DNA from: Burkholderiales bacterium PBB1
GTDB taxonomy: Bacteria; Pseudomonadota; Gammaproteobacteria; Burkholderiales; Burkholderiaceae_C
Direction of reading: 5' to 3'
DNA length: 64,000 bases
Assembly: GCA_002255905.1 (NCBI GenBank)
Contig: NKIN01000004.1
Span: 354,793-418,792 of the forward strand
In this document: one piece after another, positions 27,801 to 36,748 of the stretch
How the letters are laid out: each line of letters opens with the position of its first letter
Position numbering within the stretch: the stretch's first letter is position 1
The notes under the pieces: generated by a model
The model's database searches: none
What the model was told of the DNA's origin: nothing
What the model saw: only the letters and a program-made list of their open reading frames with translations
Position numbers and translations under genes: made by a program

Positions 27801-27927
27801 AGTTGGGATCTTCCAATCGGCCCAGTCGCGTGAACGATGCCAGCCCGAGGATCAGCGTGGCGAGGATCAGGAAGAGCACCATCTGGCGGTGTGTCACCGC
27901 CCATTCGGACAGGTTGAATGACCTCAT
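24817..27927 (-). CDS. RND efflux pump inner-membrane permease
   Basis: 1036-residue proton-driven RND transporter of the AcrB superfamily. It forms the inner-membrane component of a tripartite pump. The first helix (MVLFLILATLILGL) and the periplasmic head (LEDPNFEVPTMTAVVAWPGA) match the TriC-like group of permeases. Helix 4 carries the proton-relay pair in GLLVDDAIIAVEM, and the second half repeats the fold with GVIALGGMIMRNAVILVDQ. Its start overlaps the adaptor gene stop as ATGA. The substrate cannot be read from the sequence; lipophilic drugs or biocides are typical. A longer frame upstream is not coding. Confidence 0.95.
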   Translation of the reverse strand: MRSFNLSEWAVTHRQMVLFLILATLILGLASFTRLGRLEDPNFEVPTMTAVVAWPGATAQQVQDEVLNRMERELQEIDGIDYIRSFSRQGYGGLTFWMKGGSSKKQLEAAWYQARKKIGDVRGEFPDGVRGPFFNDEFTDVYTVLYALHAPELEWPELQALAEDLKRGLQSVSGVNKVDLLGRQAQQVHVEFSSRRLAALGLTPQSLIDALSRQNAITPAGAVEGSAERTFVRISGPLRDVADIEALPIEASGRLLRLSDVATVRNALEDPPSFTVRHNGESVLALGVTVSRSGNLLAIGKTLDARQAELQARLPVGVRLEKYADQPKVVEAAVWEFERSFLEALAIVLAVSFIALGWRTGVVVAASVPLVLGLVAIVMYAAGWALDRISLGALIIALGLLVDDAIIAVEMMVVKMEQGMDRVKAATFAYTSTAFPMLTGTMVTIAGFMPVGFAQSISGEYAGGIFWVVGVSLVASWLVAVVFTPYLGVVLLPKSMPGQPTTTAAAAHDPYDRPVYRRLRRSLDWCVEHRWTVIASTVLLFVVAGAGMGLVQQQFFPTASRPELLVELRLREGSSFTATAAQVERLEKVLKGDAQVQSFTAYTGAGSPRFYLSLSPELPNPCYAQFVIQTASIAEREAVRDRLLAIFAADADFPDLRGRVLRLDFGPPVGFPVQFRVIGPDTAQVRQIAYRVRDLVRKSPLVRDTQLDWNEQVRTLRVQVDQDKARLLGLASSDVANMTQAVVSGIPVTQLRRGEELVDVVVRAVPDERLALEHLPDVSLFSRSGAVVPLSQIATVDATYEEPVLWRRNRDMVLTVRSDLADGVQGPYATQQIWPSLQPVIDSLPPGYRIEQGGAIEESDKSNKALFAVFPLMFAVMLLFLMMQLQSFARMLLVFLTAPLGLIGVVPALLAFHAPFGFVALLGVIALGGMIMRNAVILVDQIDQDIAQGAAPWQAIVDATTRRARPVVLTAAAAIFAMIPLTRSVFWGPMAISIMGGLIVATVLTLALVPALYAAWFRVRRPDGVGRLNDAARAPA

Positions 27928-29105
27928 CGTGCCGCGCCTGAAACCCCGACCGACCGCGCCTGGATCGCATCGGCCAGTGGTCGTGCAACAGCGCGCACGC
28001 GCATCGCGGCATCCAGCTTTTGTGCGCCGGCCGACACCACCAGTGCGCCTTCGGCGAGTCCGCGCACGCGCACCATGTCGCTGGTCTGCGACAGCACCTC
28101 TACTGGCGATGACGTGAGCGTGCCGGCATCTTGATCGACCACCCATACCGTCGGCGATTGCGCCACCGACAGCACGGCGCCCAGTGGCAGCAGCGCTGAG
28201 GGCTCGCTGTTCTGACGGCTCAGGTGCAACTCGACGGTGTTCCCCAACCGCGCAATCGCTGCGCTCGCTGTCGATGTCGCCGTCGCCGTGATGGTGTAAC
28301 GAGCCCGAAAGGTGCGCGTCGCCGTACTGGCAGACGGTGCGAGCTCGCGCAGACGCAACTCCAGCGGATTGCTTGTCGCATCGCCGGGTTGTGCAAGCAG
28401 GCGGGCGCTGGCGCGGTAGGTGTGCAGGTCGGGTGCCAGCGACTCCGGGACATCGACCACCACATCGAGTGCATCGGGCCTCGCCAGCGTGAGAAGGGCT
28501 TGTGCTTCACCGATGACTTGACCGGTTTCGAACCTCCGTGCTGTCACAACGCCATCGAATGGCGCCGACAACGCAGCGTAGCTGAGGCGGCGGCGGACCA
28601 GATCGAGTTGACCGCCGGCCTGCGCGAGATGCGCCGCGGCAGCATCTGCACGCGCTTGCTGTCGCTCGAGGTCTGCTGCGCCCACCGAGCCATCGGTCAG
28701 CAACCTTCGGAATCGTGCGGCGTCGCTGGAGGCCTGCTCGGCCTCGACCTGAGCGGCACGCCACTGCTGTGCTGCGACGTCGACGGCGAGCTGCAGGTCC
28801 GTATCGTCGAGGCGTGCCAGCAACTGCCCTTGCTTGACGCTTTGGCCCACCTCCACCGCGCGCAAGGCAATCTTGCCACCGACCCGAAAGGACAACTCGC
28901 TCTCGAAGCGGGCACTGACCGTCCCGCTGAGACGGCGCCCCGCTTCGTCCGTGTCGTGGTGCACACGTGACACGTACACGGCCTGGATGGGAGTCGCCGG
29001 CTCCGGTGCCGGGCTGCATGCGGCAAGCAGCAGCGCGGACGCAAGGCACGACCAGAAGCACAGCGAGCGCGAGGTCGGCGCATCGAGGTCATCGCGGGTG
29101 TTCAT
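27924..29105 (-). CDS. RND efflux periplasmic adaptor lipoprotein (HlyD family)
   Basis: 393-residue membrane-fusion protein. The lipobox ALLLAACS (Cys about residue 30) predicts lipid anchoring to the inner membrane. Then come a barrel-sandwich segment (KIALRAVEVGQSVKQGQLLARLD), a coiled-coil hairpin (residues about 105-175) and the returning lipoyl half (APFDGVVTARRFETGQVI). It bridges permease and outer-membrane channel. Overlapping ATGA junctions on both sides show tight coupling in the three-gene operon. Confidence 0.93.
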   Translation of the reverse strand: MNTRDDLDAPTSRSLCFWSCLASALLLAACSPAPEPATPIQAVYVSRVHHDTDEAGRRLSGTVSARFESELSFRVGGKIALRAVEVGQSVKQGQLLARLDDTDLQLAVDVAAQQWRAAQVEAEQASSDAARFRRLLTDGSVGAADLERQQARADAAAAHLAQAGGQLDLVRRRLSYAALSAPFDGVVTARRFETGQVIGEAQALLTLARPDALDVVVDVPESLAPDLHTYRASARLLAQPGDATSNPLELRLRELAPSASTATRTFRARYTITATATSTASAAIARLGNTVELHLSRQNSEPSALLPLGAVLSVAQSPTVWVVDQDAGTLTSSPVEVLSQTSDMVRVRGLAEGALVVSAGAQKLDAAMRVRAVARPLADAIQARSVGVSGAAR

Positions 29106-30661
29106 CGGACTTTGCTTTCCAGAACGGGCTGACGATCGGCCTCGGTGTGAGGTTCGGGCACGGGAGCCGGCAGCGCGGCGGCACCAGACTGCGCCTCGAC
29201 CCGCCAGCCACCGCCCATCGACTTGAAGAGCTGGACCGCATTGAGGGCCAGTTGGGTGCGACTCTCGATGGCCGCCATCTCTGCGAGCATGACGTTGCGC
29301 TGTGCATCAAGCAGAGGCAGCATGCCGATCTGCCCTTCTCGGTGCAGCGACTCGGCATGCCGGAATCCCGTACGCCGAAGCGCGAGGGTCTGATCGATGG
29401 CGGCCAGACGCATGCGCTCTTCGGCGAGCACGACGAGGCTGCTTTCGACTTCCTGCACGGCGCTGAGCACACGCTGTTCGTAACTCAGCGCAGCGATGCG
29501 TTCGCGTGCCGATTGCCGATCGACCGCGGCTTGCAGGCGACCGGCGTTGAAAAGGGGCATCGTGAATGCCAGGGCCACGTTGCTGTAGCGGGCAGGCGAC
29601 AGGTCGAGCATGTTGACGCGCAGGTCTTCGCCGCCGAGCAACGCGCTCAGGAAGAACTTGGGCAGCAGATCGGCCTGGCTCTCGCGCAGGCGCGCACTGG
29701 CTGCTGCCAATTGCCGTTCGGCGGCTCGCAAGTCAGGGCGGCGCGACAGCAGTTCCACTGGTTGGCCTGTCGCCAAGACGGGCACCTCCGCCAGCGTGGT
29801 TGGAGCGGCGGTGGCCAGACCGTCCAACACGACACTCGCAGATGTTCCGAGCAGCAGTGCCAGCTGATGCTCGGTCGTGGCCATCAGGGCCCGCAGCGGG
29901 GGGCGTTGCGCCGACAGTGCGGCGGTCTCGCCCGCGGCCCGGGACAGCTCGAAACGGCTGGCCTCGCCGGCCGCGACTCGGCTTTGTGTCAAGCGCTCGC
30001 TGTCAGCCTGCGACTGCAGCAGTGCCTCGACGCGGTTCAGCCGTGCTCTCGCGCCCTGGTGAACGAAGTACTGTCTCGCGACTTCGGCGCTGATCAACAG
30101 CCGGGCGCTCTCGACACCGAAGGCCGCGGCCTCGGCGTCGAGCTGGGCCGCGTTCGATGCGGCTCGTGCAGCGCCGAACACATCCAGCTCCCAGCTCAGA
30201 TCGACCGAAGCGCGGTAGGCGCGCACGTCGGGGGAGTTCTGCTTCACCGGCGCGGGCAGACTGCTGCGCTGATCGGATGCGGATGCACCCAGGCCCAGCG
30301 TTGGTGCGAGACGCGAATCGATCTGCCGCAGTCCTGCGCGCGCCTCTTCAACCCGCAAGGCAGCCACACGGATGTCGAGATTCGCATCGAGCGCGCGCTC
30401 GATCAGGTCCGAGAGTGTCGGATCACCGAAGCGTTGCCACCACGCCAGATCAAACGCCTTGCCATTGGCCGAAGCGCCGCGGAACGTGTCGGCGGTGACG
30501 TGAGACGCTGCCAGCGAGCGTGTGGGCTCCACCGTGGAGGCACAGCCGCCGATCGCCAGCAACAGCGCGCAGACCGAGGCCGCAAACGTGAGGCGAGCGA
30601 CGCTGGGGCAGCCCCTCGGTGTGTTCGACCACGGAATACAGGAGGGAGGGTTCACGGCCAC
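29102..30661 (-). CDS. Outer-membrane efflux lipoprotein, NodT family
   Basis: 519-residue TolC/OprM-like channel protein. The signal peptide ends in the lipobox LAIGGCAS. The body shows the twin TolC repeats: FDLAWWQRFGDPTLSDLIERAL followed by ANLDIRVAALRVEEARAGLRQ, and in the second half RRPDLRAAERQLAAASARLRE and FNAGRLQAAVDRQ. The start is taken as GTG 30661; a second GTG lies two codons downstream. First gene of the efflux operon, reading away from the divergent TetR gene, with the twin operators at 30673-30719 directly upstream. Confidence 0.92.
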   Translation of the reverse strand: MAVNPPSCIPWSNTPRGCPSVARLTFAASVCALLLAIGGCASTVEPTRSLAASHVTADTFRGASANGKAFDLAWWQRFGDPTLSDLIERALDANLDIRVAALRVEEARAGLRQIDSRLAPTLGLGASASDQRSSLPAPVKQNSPDVRAYRASVDLSWELDVFGAARAASNAAQLDAEAAAFGVESARLLISAEVARQYFVHQGARARLNRVEALLQSQADSERLTQSRVAAGEASRFELSRAAGETAALSAQRPPLRALMATTEHQLALLLGTSASVVLDGLATAAPTTLAEVPVLATGQPVELLSRRPDLRAAERQLAAASARLRESQADLLPKFFLSALLGGEDLRVNMLDLSPARYSNVALAFTMPLFNAGRLQAAVDRQSARERIAALSYEQRVLSAVQEVESSLVVLAEERMRLAAIDQTLALRRTGFRHAESLHREGQIGMLPLLDAQRNVMLAEMAAIESRTQLALNAVQLFKSMGGGWRVEAQSGAAALPAPVPEPHTEADRQPVLESKVR

Positions 30662-30672
30662 AGATCGACTTT

Positions 30673-30687
30673 GTTGACGGCGTCAAC
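30673..30687. promoter_or_regulatory. TetR-type operator, copy 1
   Basis: GTTGACGGCGTCAAC, a perfect 7-1-7 palindrome (also readable as GTTGAC-N3-GTCAAC). It lies 12 bp upstream of the efflux operon start codon, covering the expected transcription start region of that operon. Its centre is 32 bp from the centre of copy 2, about three helical turns. Confidence 0.8.
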
Positions 30688-30688
30688 C

Positions 30689-30718
30689 ATTGTGGCTTTG
30701 TCTTGTTGACGCTGTCAA
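30689..30718 (-). promoter_or_regulatory. Promoter of the RND efflux operon
   Basis: On the minus strand, TTGACA (30718-30713), an 18-bp spacer and CACAAT (30694-30689). The -35 lies inside operator copy 2, and the predicted start (about 30682) lies inside operator copy 1. Bound repressor would cover both the -35 and the start point. Confidence 0.6.
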
Positions 30719-30719
30719 C
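30705..30719. promoter_or_regulatory. TetR-type operator, copy 2
   Basis: GTTGAC-GCT-GTCAAC, with arms extendable by one base each side (30704-30720). It contains the -35 hexamer of the minus-strand efflux promoter. The half-site is the same as in copy 1. Confidence 0.8.
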
Positions 30720-30798
30720 ATCGATTCTTCAATCGAGATGGCCGATGCGGGGCGCCGTGCTAGCGTCCGTCCCCGAGCCATTGCGAACCGAGACCCGG

Positions 30799-31413
30799 AT
30801 GCCCAAAAAGATCAAGACCGCGGAGCCTGTCGATCTCAAGGAGGCCTGCATTCAGGTGGCCCGCGACTTCATTGCCGAACATGGCATCGAGAAGCTGAGT
30901 CTGCGCGACGTCGCCCGTCGGCTCGGTGTGTCGCACCAGGCGCCCTATCGTCACTATCTCAACCGGGATCATCTGCTGGCGGAGGTGCTGCGGCGCTGCT
31001 TTCAGGGTTTCGCTGCGCATCTTGATGCCCGAGATCGCTACGACGATCCCAAGGCCGACCTGCAGTCGATGGGCCGCCAGTACTTGAGCTATGCCGCGCA
31101 GCACCCACTCGAGTACCGATTGATGTTCGACACGCCCTGGCCGCAGGCTGCAGAGCATCCGAGTCTGCTGCAGGACGCGCGACACGCGTTTGACCTGTTG
31201 CTCGGCGTGCTGCGGCGCATCCATGGCACCGAGTCATCCAAGCAGGCGCTCGTCGAGCTTGACGCGCTGTACATCTGGTCGTCCATGCACGGGATCGTGG
31301 GGATCATGCAGTGCAAGCTGACGGATCAACTCGAGCTGTCCCCCCAGGTGCCCGACCAGGCTGCCCTACATGTGATGCAGATGATCCTGAGAGCGATGGA
31401 CGGCCCTCGCTGA
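30799..31413 (+). CDS. TetR/AcrR family transcriptional regulator
   Basis: 204-residue repressor. The N-terminal DNA-binding domain (residues about 12-60) has the family helix-turn-helix AEHGIEKLSLRDVARRLGVS followed by HQAPYRHYLNRDHLLAEV. The C-terminal part (QYLSYAAQHPLEYRLMFD, LYIWSSMHGIVGIM) resembles the WHG-type ligand-binding domain. It is divergent from the RND operon, with two palindromes between, so it most likely represses that operon and perhaps itself. ATG 30799 is chosen because the long frame upstream runs through the operators. Confidence 0.92.
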   Translation: MPKKIKTAEPVDLKEACIQVARDFIAEHGIEKLSLRDVARRLGVSHQAPYRHYLNRDHLLAEVLRRCFQGFAAHLDARDRYDDPKADLQSMGRQYLSYAAQHPLEYRLMFDTPWPQAAEHPSLLQDARHAFDLLLGVLRRIHGTESSKQALVELDALYIWSSMHGIVGIMQCKLTDQLELSPQVPDQAALHVMQMILRAMDGPR

Positions 31414-31476
31414 TCCGCTGCAATGCTGGCGGTCGATCTCGGAGGTGGCCGTCAGCCTGGGTGGCGTGTGGGCGGA

Positions 31477-32283
31477 TCAGAATGTGACGTCGTAGTCGAT
31501 CGTCAGCGGCGCATGGTCTGAAAAGCGCGGCTCGAGGTGGATGTCGGTGCGGCGCGCGCGGGCGGCGATGCCGGGCGTGGCGAGGTGGTAGTCGATGCGC
31601 CAGCCCACGTTCTTGGCCCAGGCCTGACCACGGTTGCTCCACCAGGTGTAGCGGTCGGGGTTGGGGTCGAGCGTGCGGAACACGTCGACCAGCCCGACGC
31701 CCGAGTCGGCATCGAGCAGATTCGTCATCCACGCGCGCTCTTCGGGCAGGAAGCCGCTGTTCTTCAGGTTGCCCTTCCAGTTCTTCAGGTCGATTTCCTT
31801 GTGGGCGATGTTGACGTCGCCCAGCAGCACGAACTCGCGCTCGGCGCGCAGACGCCGAAGGTGCGGCTCCATCAGGGCCAGGAAGCGGAACTTGGCCTGC
31901 TGCCGCTCGTCGCCGCTGCTCCCGCTGGGAAAGTAACAACTGATGACGCTGAAGCGAGGAAACTCTGCGCGCTTCGGGTCGTCGAAACAGGCTTCGACCC
32001 AGCGGCCTTCGCCGTCGAATTCGGCATTGCCGATGCCGATGCGAATCTTGCTTGGACGGTGTCGGGTGTAGACGCCGACGCCGGAATAGCCCTTTTTCGA
32101 TGCGTAATGGAAATGACCCTCCAAGCCGGCCATGCGATCGAAGCGCCCGACCACGGTGTCGGCCTGCGCCTTCACCTCCTGCACCCCCATACAATCGGGC
32201 GCCGCAGCAGACACCCAGTCTTCAAAGCCCTTGCTGGCCGCAGACCGGATGCCATTCAGATTCAACGTGACCAGTCGGAGCAC
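31477..32283 (-). CDS. xth: Exodeoxyribonuclease III
   Basis: 268-residue AP endonuclease/3'-exonuclease of base-excision repair. Catalytic blocks are LNLNGIRSA, the metal ligand Glu in GVQEVKAQ, LLGDVNIAH (Asp and Asn), RIDYHLATPG and SDHAPL (Asp-His). The start is GTG 32283, with GAGGA 5 nt upstream; a TTG further upstream would overlap pyrE. The start codon is only 12 bp from the pyrE start on the other strand, so its promoter must lie inside the pyrE coding region. Confidence 0.95.
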   Translation of the reverse strand: MLRLVTLNLNGIRSAASKGFEDWVSAAAPDCMGVQEVKAQADTVVGRFDRMAGLEGHFHYASKKGYSGVGVYTRHRPSKIRIGIGNAEFDGEGRWVEACFDDPKRAEFPRFSVISCYFPSGSSGDERQQAKFRFLALMEPHLRRLRAEREFVLLGDVNIAHKEIDLKNWKGNLKNSGFLPEERAWMTNLLDADSGVGLVDVFRTLDPNPDRYTWWSNRGQAWAKNVGWRIDYHLATPGIAARARRTDIHLEPRFSDHAPLTIDYDVTF

Positions 32284-32295
32284 AGGATTCCTCAG

Positions 32296-32997
32296 ATGAG
32301 CCAAAGCGGCTTGGTTGATTCGGACTCTGACGAACTCGCTCAGGATTTCGTCAAGTTCTCACTCGACGCAGGCGTACTGCGGTTCGGGGAATTCCAGACC
32401 AAGGCGGGCCGGCTCTCGCCGTACTTCTTCAACGCTGGCCTGTTCGATGACGGCGCCAAGCTCGGCCGCCTCGCTCAATTTTATGCACGGCGCCTGCAGC
32501 AGGCACAGGCTTCGGGCGCACTGCATTTCGACATGCTGTTCGGCCCGGCTTACAAGGGCATCGTGCTCGCGGCGGTGGTGGCGGTCGAACTGGCGCGACT
32601 GGGCATCAATGTGCCGTACGCCTACAACCGCAAGGAAGCCAAGGACCACGGCGAAGGTGGCACGCTGGTCGGCGCGCCGGTCCGCGGGCGGGTGCTGATC
32701 ATCGACGACGTGATCTCGGCCGGCACCTCGGTGCGCGAATCGATCGCGATGATCGAGGCGGCGGGTGGCACGCCCAGTGCGGTGGTCATTGCGCTGGACC
32801 GCCAGGAAAAAGCCACCGATCAGGGACAAGAAGCGCCGTGGTCGGCAGTGCAGTTCGTGCGGCAGCAACTCGGGCTGCCGGTGACCGCGATCGCGACACT
32901 CACAGATCTGCTGCAGGTGCTGCAGTCCACCGATGCGCCCGCACTCGCGGCACACGCCGAGCGGGTTCGCCACTACCGTGCGCGCTATGGCGTCTGA
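32296..32997 (+). CDS. pyrE: Orotate phosphoribosyltransferase
   Basis: 233-residue enzyme that converts orotate and PRPP to OMP in pyrimidine synthesis. It has FNAGLFDDG, FGPAYKGIVLA, PYAYNRKEAKDHGEGG and the PRPP-binding loop VLIIDDVISAGTS. The ATG at 32296 has an AGGA element 8 nt upstream that lies on the far side of the divergent xth start codon. The last 11 bp overlap the start of the DUF4124 gene. Confidence 0.96.
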   Translation: MSQSGLVDSDSDELAQDFVKFSLDAGVLRFGEFQTKAGRLSPYFFNAGLFDDGAKLGRLAQFYARRLQQAQASGALHFDMLFGPAYKGIVLAAVVAVELARLGINVPYAYNRKEAKDHGEGGTLVGAPVRGRVLIIDDVISAGTSVRESIAMIEAAGGTPSAVVIALDRQEKATDQGQEAPWSAVQFVRQQLGLPVTAIATLTDLLQVLQSTDAPALAAHAERVRHYRARYGV

Positions 32998-33733
32998 CTC
33001 AATTCGCCCGGCTTTGCAAAGGCGTTGCGTGCGAACGTGGTCGGTGTTGCTGCTGTCGCTGGCCGGCGTGGGCGTCGGGACGGGTGCGGCGTCGGCGGCA
33101 ACGATCTACTCCTGTGTTGACGCCAACAACAAGCGGCTGACGTCCGACCGGCCCATTCCCGAATGCACTGCCCGCGAGCAGCGCATGCTGAACGCCGACG
33201 GCTCGACCAAGAAGGTGGTGCCGCCCACGATGACGGCAGACGAACGCGTCGAGGCCGAAGCCCGTGAACGCGAACGAGCGGCTCGCCGCGCGGCCGAGGT
33301 CGATGCGGTACGCCGTGACCGCAACCTGCGCATGCGCTATCCGAACGAGGCGGCGCACCAGAAAGCCCGTATTGCAGCGCTCGACGACTTCAAGCGCACG
33401 CTGCAGCTGTCAGAGAAGCGCCTGGAAGCGTTGGCCATGGAGAAGAAGCCCCTGCTCGAAGAGGCGGAGTTCTATGTCGGCCGCTCGATGCCGACACGGC
33501 TGAAGCAGCAGCTCGATGGCATCGATGCCGCCGCCGAGGCGCAGCGCGCGCTGATCCAGAACCAGCAAGCCGAGACGCAGCGCATCAACGCCACCTTCGA
33601 CGTCGAACTGGCACGGCTGCGCAAGCTCTGGGCGGGCGCGCCGCCGGGCTCGCTCGGCCCGATGGCGCCGGCGTCCGCCGCGTCGGCGACACCACCGACG
33701 CTCAGCCCAGCTTCTTCTTCAGCAGCTCCGTGA
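32987..33733 (+). CDS. DUF4124-domain exported protein with coiled coil
   Basis: 248-residue protein. After a signal peptide ([18 protein letters not shown]) comes a DUF4124 domain, [24 protein letters not shown] charged alpha-helical segment rich in Arg, Glu and Ala follows (residues about 75-210, coiled-coil prediction), then a Pro/Ala/Ser tail. DUF4124 proteins are common periplasmic proteins of betaproteobacteria with no known activity. It overlaps the pyrE end by 11 bp, and its own 3' end runs 32 bp into the convergent gatB gene. Confidence 0.82.
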   Translation: MASDSIRPALQRRCVRTWSVLLLSLAGVGVGTGAASAATIYSCVDANNKRLTSDRPIPECTAREQRMLNADGSTKKVVPPTMTADERVEAEARERERAARRAAEVDAVRRDRNLRMRYPNEAAHQKARIAALDDFKRTLQLSEKRLEALAMEKKPLLEEAEFYVGRSMPTRLKQQLDGIDAAAEAQRALIQNQQAETQRINATFDVELARLRKLWAGAPPGSLGPMAPASAASATPPTLSPASSSAAP

Positions 33734-35198
33734 CCTGAGCCGGGTTGGCCTTGCCCTTGGTCGCCTTCATGGCCTGACCGACCAAGGCGTTGAAGGCTTT
33801 CTCCTTGCCGGCGCGGTATTCCTCGACGGACTTGGTGTTGGCTGCCAGCACGTCGTCGAGCAACTGGTCGAGTTCGCCAGTGTCGGACAGCTGTCTCAGA
33901 CCCAGATCGTCTATGGCTTTGTCCACGAACGAGGCGTCGACGGGCTGAGGTGGTTCGCAGAGCTGCCCAGCGGCCCACAGCTGCTCCAGCACTTGCTTGC
34001 CGCCATTGTTGGAAATCGTGCCGTCACCGATGCGCGTCACGAGTTGCGCGATGACAGCCGCCGACACCGGGCTGGCATCGATGGGCAATGACTCGGCGTT
34101 CAGCCGACGGGCCAGCTCGCCCATCATCCAGTTCGCGACCAGCTTGGGCGCCTTGCACAGCGCCGTGGCGGCTTCGAAAAACGCTGCATGCGCCTTGCTT
34201 TGTGTGACAGCCAGCGCATCGTAGGCCGGCAAACCGTAATCGCGCTGGAAGCGCGTGGCCATGGCCTGTGGCAGTTCGGGCATCGCGGTGCGCACCTGCT
34301 CGATCCAGTCTGCCGAGATCACCAGTGGCGGCAGGTCGGGGTCGGGGAAGTAGCGGTAGTCGTGCGCGTCTTCCTTGGTGCGCATGGCCCGTGTCTCGCC
34401 GCGACCGCCATTGGCGGTCGGGTTGAACAGCACCGTGGCCTGCTGCACCTCGCCACCGTCCTCGATCAGGTCGATCTGCCACTGGATCTCGCAGTCGATG
34501 GCCTGCTGCAGGAACTTGAAGCTGTTGAGGTTCTTGATCTCGCGCCGAGTGCCATAAGGCATGCCGGGCTTGCGCACCGAGACATTGGCATCGCAGCGGA
34601 AGCTGCCTTCTTGCATGTTGCCGTCGCAGATGCCCAGCCACACCACCAGCGCGTGCAATGTCTTCGCGTATTCGGCCGCTTCGGCGCTGGAGCGCATGTC
34701 GGGTTCTGACACGATTTCGAGCAGCGGTGTGCCCGCGCGGTTCAGGTCGATGCCGGTCTGGCCGGCGTAGTCCTCGTGCAGCGATTTGCCGGCGTCTTCT
34801 TCCAGGTGGGCACGCGTCAAGCGCACCTTGTGGGCGGTGTTGCCGATGAAGAATTCGATCGCACCGCCTTGCACCACCGGGGTTTCGTACTGGCTGATCT
34901 GGTAGCCCTTGGGCAGGTCGGGGTAGAAGTAGTTCTTGCGCGCAAAGATCGAGTGCTGGGCCACCTTGGCGCCGACGGCCAATCCGAACTGGATCGCCCG
35001 TTCGACTGCGCCACGGTTCATCACCGGCAGCGTGCCTGGCAGCGCCAGATCGACCGGCGACGCTTGCGTGTTGGGCGCCGCGCCGAATTGGGTGGAAGAG
35101 CCGCTGAAGATCTTGCTGGCGGTCGACAGTTGCGCATGGGTTTCGAGGCCGATCACGACCTCGTAGCCGCGGATCAGCTGGCTCGCAGGCGTGTTCAT
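33702..35198 (-). CDS. gatB: Aspartyl/glutamyl-tRNA(Asn/Gln) amidotransferase subunit B
   Basis: 498-residue subunit that binds and phosphorylates misacylated Glu-tRNA(Gln) or Asp-tRNA(Asn). The family start [13 protein letters not shown], the motif [14 protein letters not shown] and EDAGKSLHE, and the C-terminal YqeY-like tail are all present. It overlaps gatA by 4 bp (ATGA) and ends inside the DUF4124 gene. With gatC and gatA it forms the amidotransferase needed where GlnRS or AsnRS is lacking. Confidence 0.97.
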   Translation of the reverse strand: MNTPASQLIRGYEVVIGLETHAQLSTASKIFSGSSTQFGAAPNTQASPVDLALPGTLPVMNRGAVERAIQFGLAVGAKVAQHSIFARKNYFYPDLPKGYQISQYETPVVQGGAIEFFIGNTAHKVRLTRAHLEEDAGKSLHEDYAGQTGIDLNRAGTPLLEIVSEPDMRSSAEAAEYAKTLHALVVWLGICDGNMQEGSFRCDANVSVRKPGMPYGTRREIKNLNSFKFLQQAIDCEIQWQIDLIEDGGEVQQATVLFNPTANGGRGETRAMRTKEDAHDYRYFPDPDLPPLVISADWIEQVRTAMPELPQAMATRFQRDYGLPAYDALAVTQSKAHAAFFEAATALCKAPKLVANWMMGELARRLNAESLPIDASPVSAAVIAQLVTRIGDGTISNNGGKQVLEQLWAAGQLCEPPQPVDASFVDKAIDDLGLRQLSDTGELDQLLDDVLAANTKSVEEYRAGKEKAFNALVGQAMKATKGKANPAQVTELLKKKLG

Positions 35199-36748
35199 GC
35201 CGCACCTCCCATCGCCACGGCAGACGGCGCGCGCCGGTGCCAGTCGGTTGCCTGCTGGAAGGCGTGCGCGGCGTGCAGCAACGTGCCTTCCTGAAAGTAG
35301 TTGCCGATCAGTTGCAGGCCGACGGGCATGCCCGCGCCTTCGCCACTGGCCGCGAAGCCCGCCGGCACGCTCATACCGGGCAGGCCGGCCAGGCTGGCGG
35401 GCAGCGTGAAGATGTCGGCGAGGTAGTTCGCCACGGGGTCGTCGCCCTTGCCACCGCGCTTCCAGGCGACCGTTGGCGCCACGGGGCCGGCGATCAGGTC
35501 GCAGTCGGCGAAGCAGCGCTGGAAATCGTCGGCGATCATGCGTCGCAGCTTTTGGGCCTGCAGGTAGTAAGCGTCGTAGTAGCCGTGGCTGAGCACATAG
35601 CTGCCGATCATGATCCGGCGCTTGACCTCGTCGCCGAAGCCTTCCGCACGCGTCTTCTTGTACATGTCGACCAGGTCGGTGTAGCTCGATGCGCGGTGGC
35701 CGAACTTCACGCCGTCGAAGCGGCTCAGGTTCGAACTCGCTTCGGCCGGCGCGATGATGTAGTAGACCGGGATCGACAATTCGGTGCGTGGCAGGCTGAC
35801 ATCGACCAGCGTGGCGCCGAGCTTTTCGAGCTCGGCCAGTGCGGCGCGCACGGTGCCATCGACCTCGGACGCCAGCGCGGCAGGGAAGAATTCCTTGGGC
35901 AGCCCGATCCGCAAGCCCTTCAGCGGTTGCACAGCGGTGGCGCCAGCGCGCGGTGTGCGCATCGCGGCTGCGTAATCCTGCGGTGGGCGCTGCGCGCTGG
36001 TGGCGTCACGCTCATCGAAACCGCTCATCGCGCCCAGCAGCAAGGCGCAATCTTCGGCCGATCGCGCCATCGGGCCGGCCTGGTCGAGGCTGGAGGCAAA
36101 GGCGATCATGCCGAAGCGCGAGCACACGCCATAGGTCGGCTTGATGCCGGTGATGCCGGAAAAGCTGGCCGGCTGGCGGATCGAGCCGCCGGTGTCGGTG
36201 CCGGTGGCGGCAGGCACCAGGCGAGCGGCCACCGCAGCGGCGCTGCCACCCGACGAGCCGCCGGGCACCCGACTGAGGTCCCATGGATTTTTGACCGCGC
36301 CATAGGCCGAGTTCTCGTTGCCCGAGCCCATCGCGAACTCGTCGCAGTTCAGCTTGCCCAATGTCACCATGCCGGCGCCTGGCCCCCGGCCCGGCTCGCC
36401 CGCGCCGAGGCGCGACACCACGGTGGCGTCGAACGGGCTGCGGTAGCCCGCCAGCATTTTCGAGGCGGCGGTGGTGGGCAGATCGCGGGTGACGAAGATG
36501 TCCTTGTGCGCGAGCGGCACGCCGAGCAGCGGCTGCGAAGGTTCGGCGCCACCTTGCGCCCTGCGCGCATCGGCCTCGCGGGCCTGGGTGAGCGCAGCAT
36601 CGGCGTCGACGCACAGCCAGGCGCCCAGATGCTCGTGAGCCGTGATGCGGCTCAGCAGGTGACTGGTGACCTCCACACTGGACACTTGCTTGTCAGCCAG
36701 CGCCTTCGCCAGTTCGGCCACGCCCAGGTCATGCAGGGCGCCGCTCAT
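35195..36748 (-). CDS. gatA: Aspartyl/glutamyl-tRNA(Asn/Gln) amidotransferase subunit A
   Basis: 517-residue amidase-signature subunit that releases ammonia from glutamine. The catalytic Lys is in PLAHKDIFV, and the Ser-cisSer-Lys signature is seen in [17 protein letters not shown] and [17 protein letters not shown]. Both ends overlap neighbours by 4 bp (ATGA), so gatC, gatA and gatB are translated as a coupled unit. Confidence 0.98.
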   Translation of the reverse strand: MSGALHDLGVAELAKALADKQVSSVEVTSHLLSRITAHEHLGAWLCVDADAALTQAREADARRAQGGAEPSQPLLGVPLAHKDIFVTRDLPTTAASKMLAGYRSPFDATVVSRLGAGEPGRGPGAGMVTLGKLNCDEFAMGSGNENSAYGAVKNPWDLSRVPGGSSGGSAAAVAARLVPAATGTDTGGSIRQPASFSGITGIKPTYGVCSRFGMIAFASSLDQAGPMARSAEDCALLLGAMSGFDERDATSAQRPPQDYAAAMRTPRAGATAVQPLKGLRIGLPKEFFPAALASEVDGTVRAALAELEKLGATLVDVSLPRTELSIPVYYIIAPAEASSNLSRFDGVKFGHRASSYTDLVDMYKKTRAEGFGDEVKRRIMIGSYVLSHGYYDAYYLQAQKLRRMIADDFQRCFADCDLIAGPVAPTVAWKRGGKGDDPVANYLADIFTLPASLAGLPGMSVPAGFAASGEGAGMPVGLQLIGNYFQEGTLLHAAHAFQQATDWHRRAPSAVAMGGAA

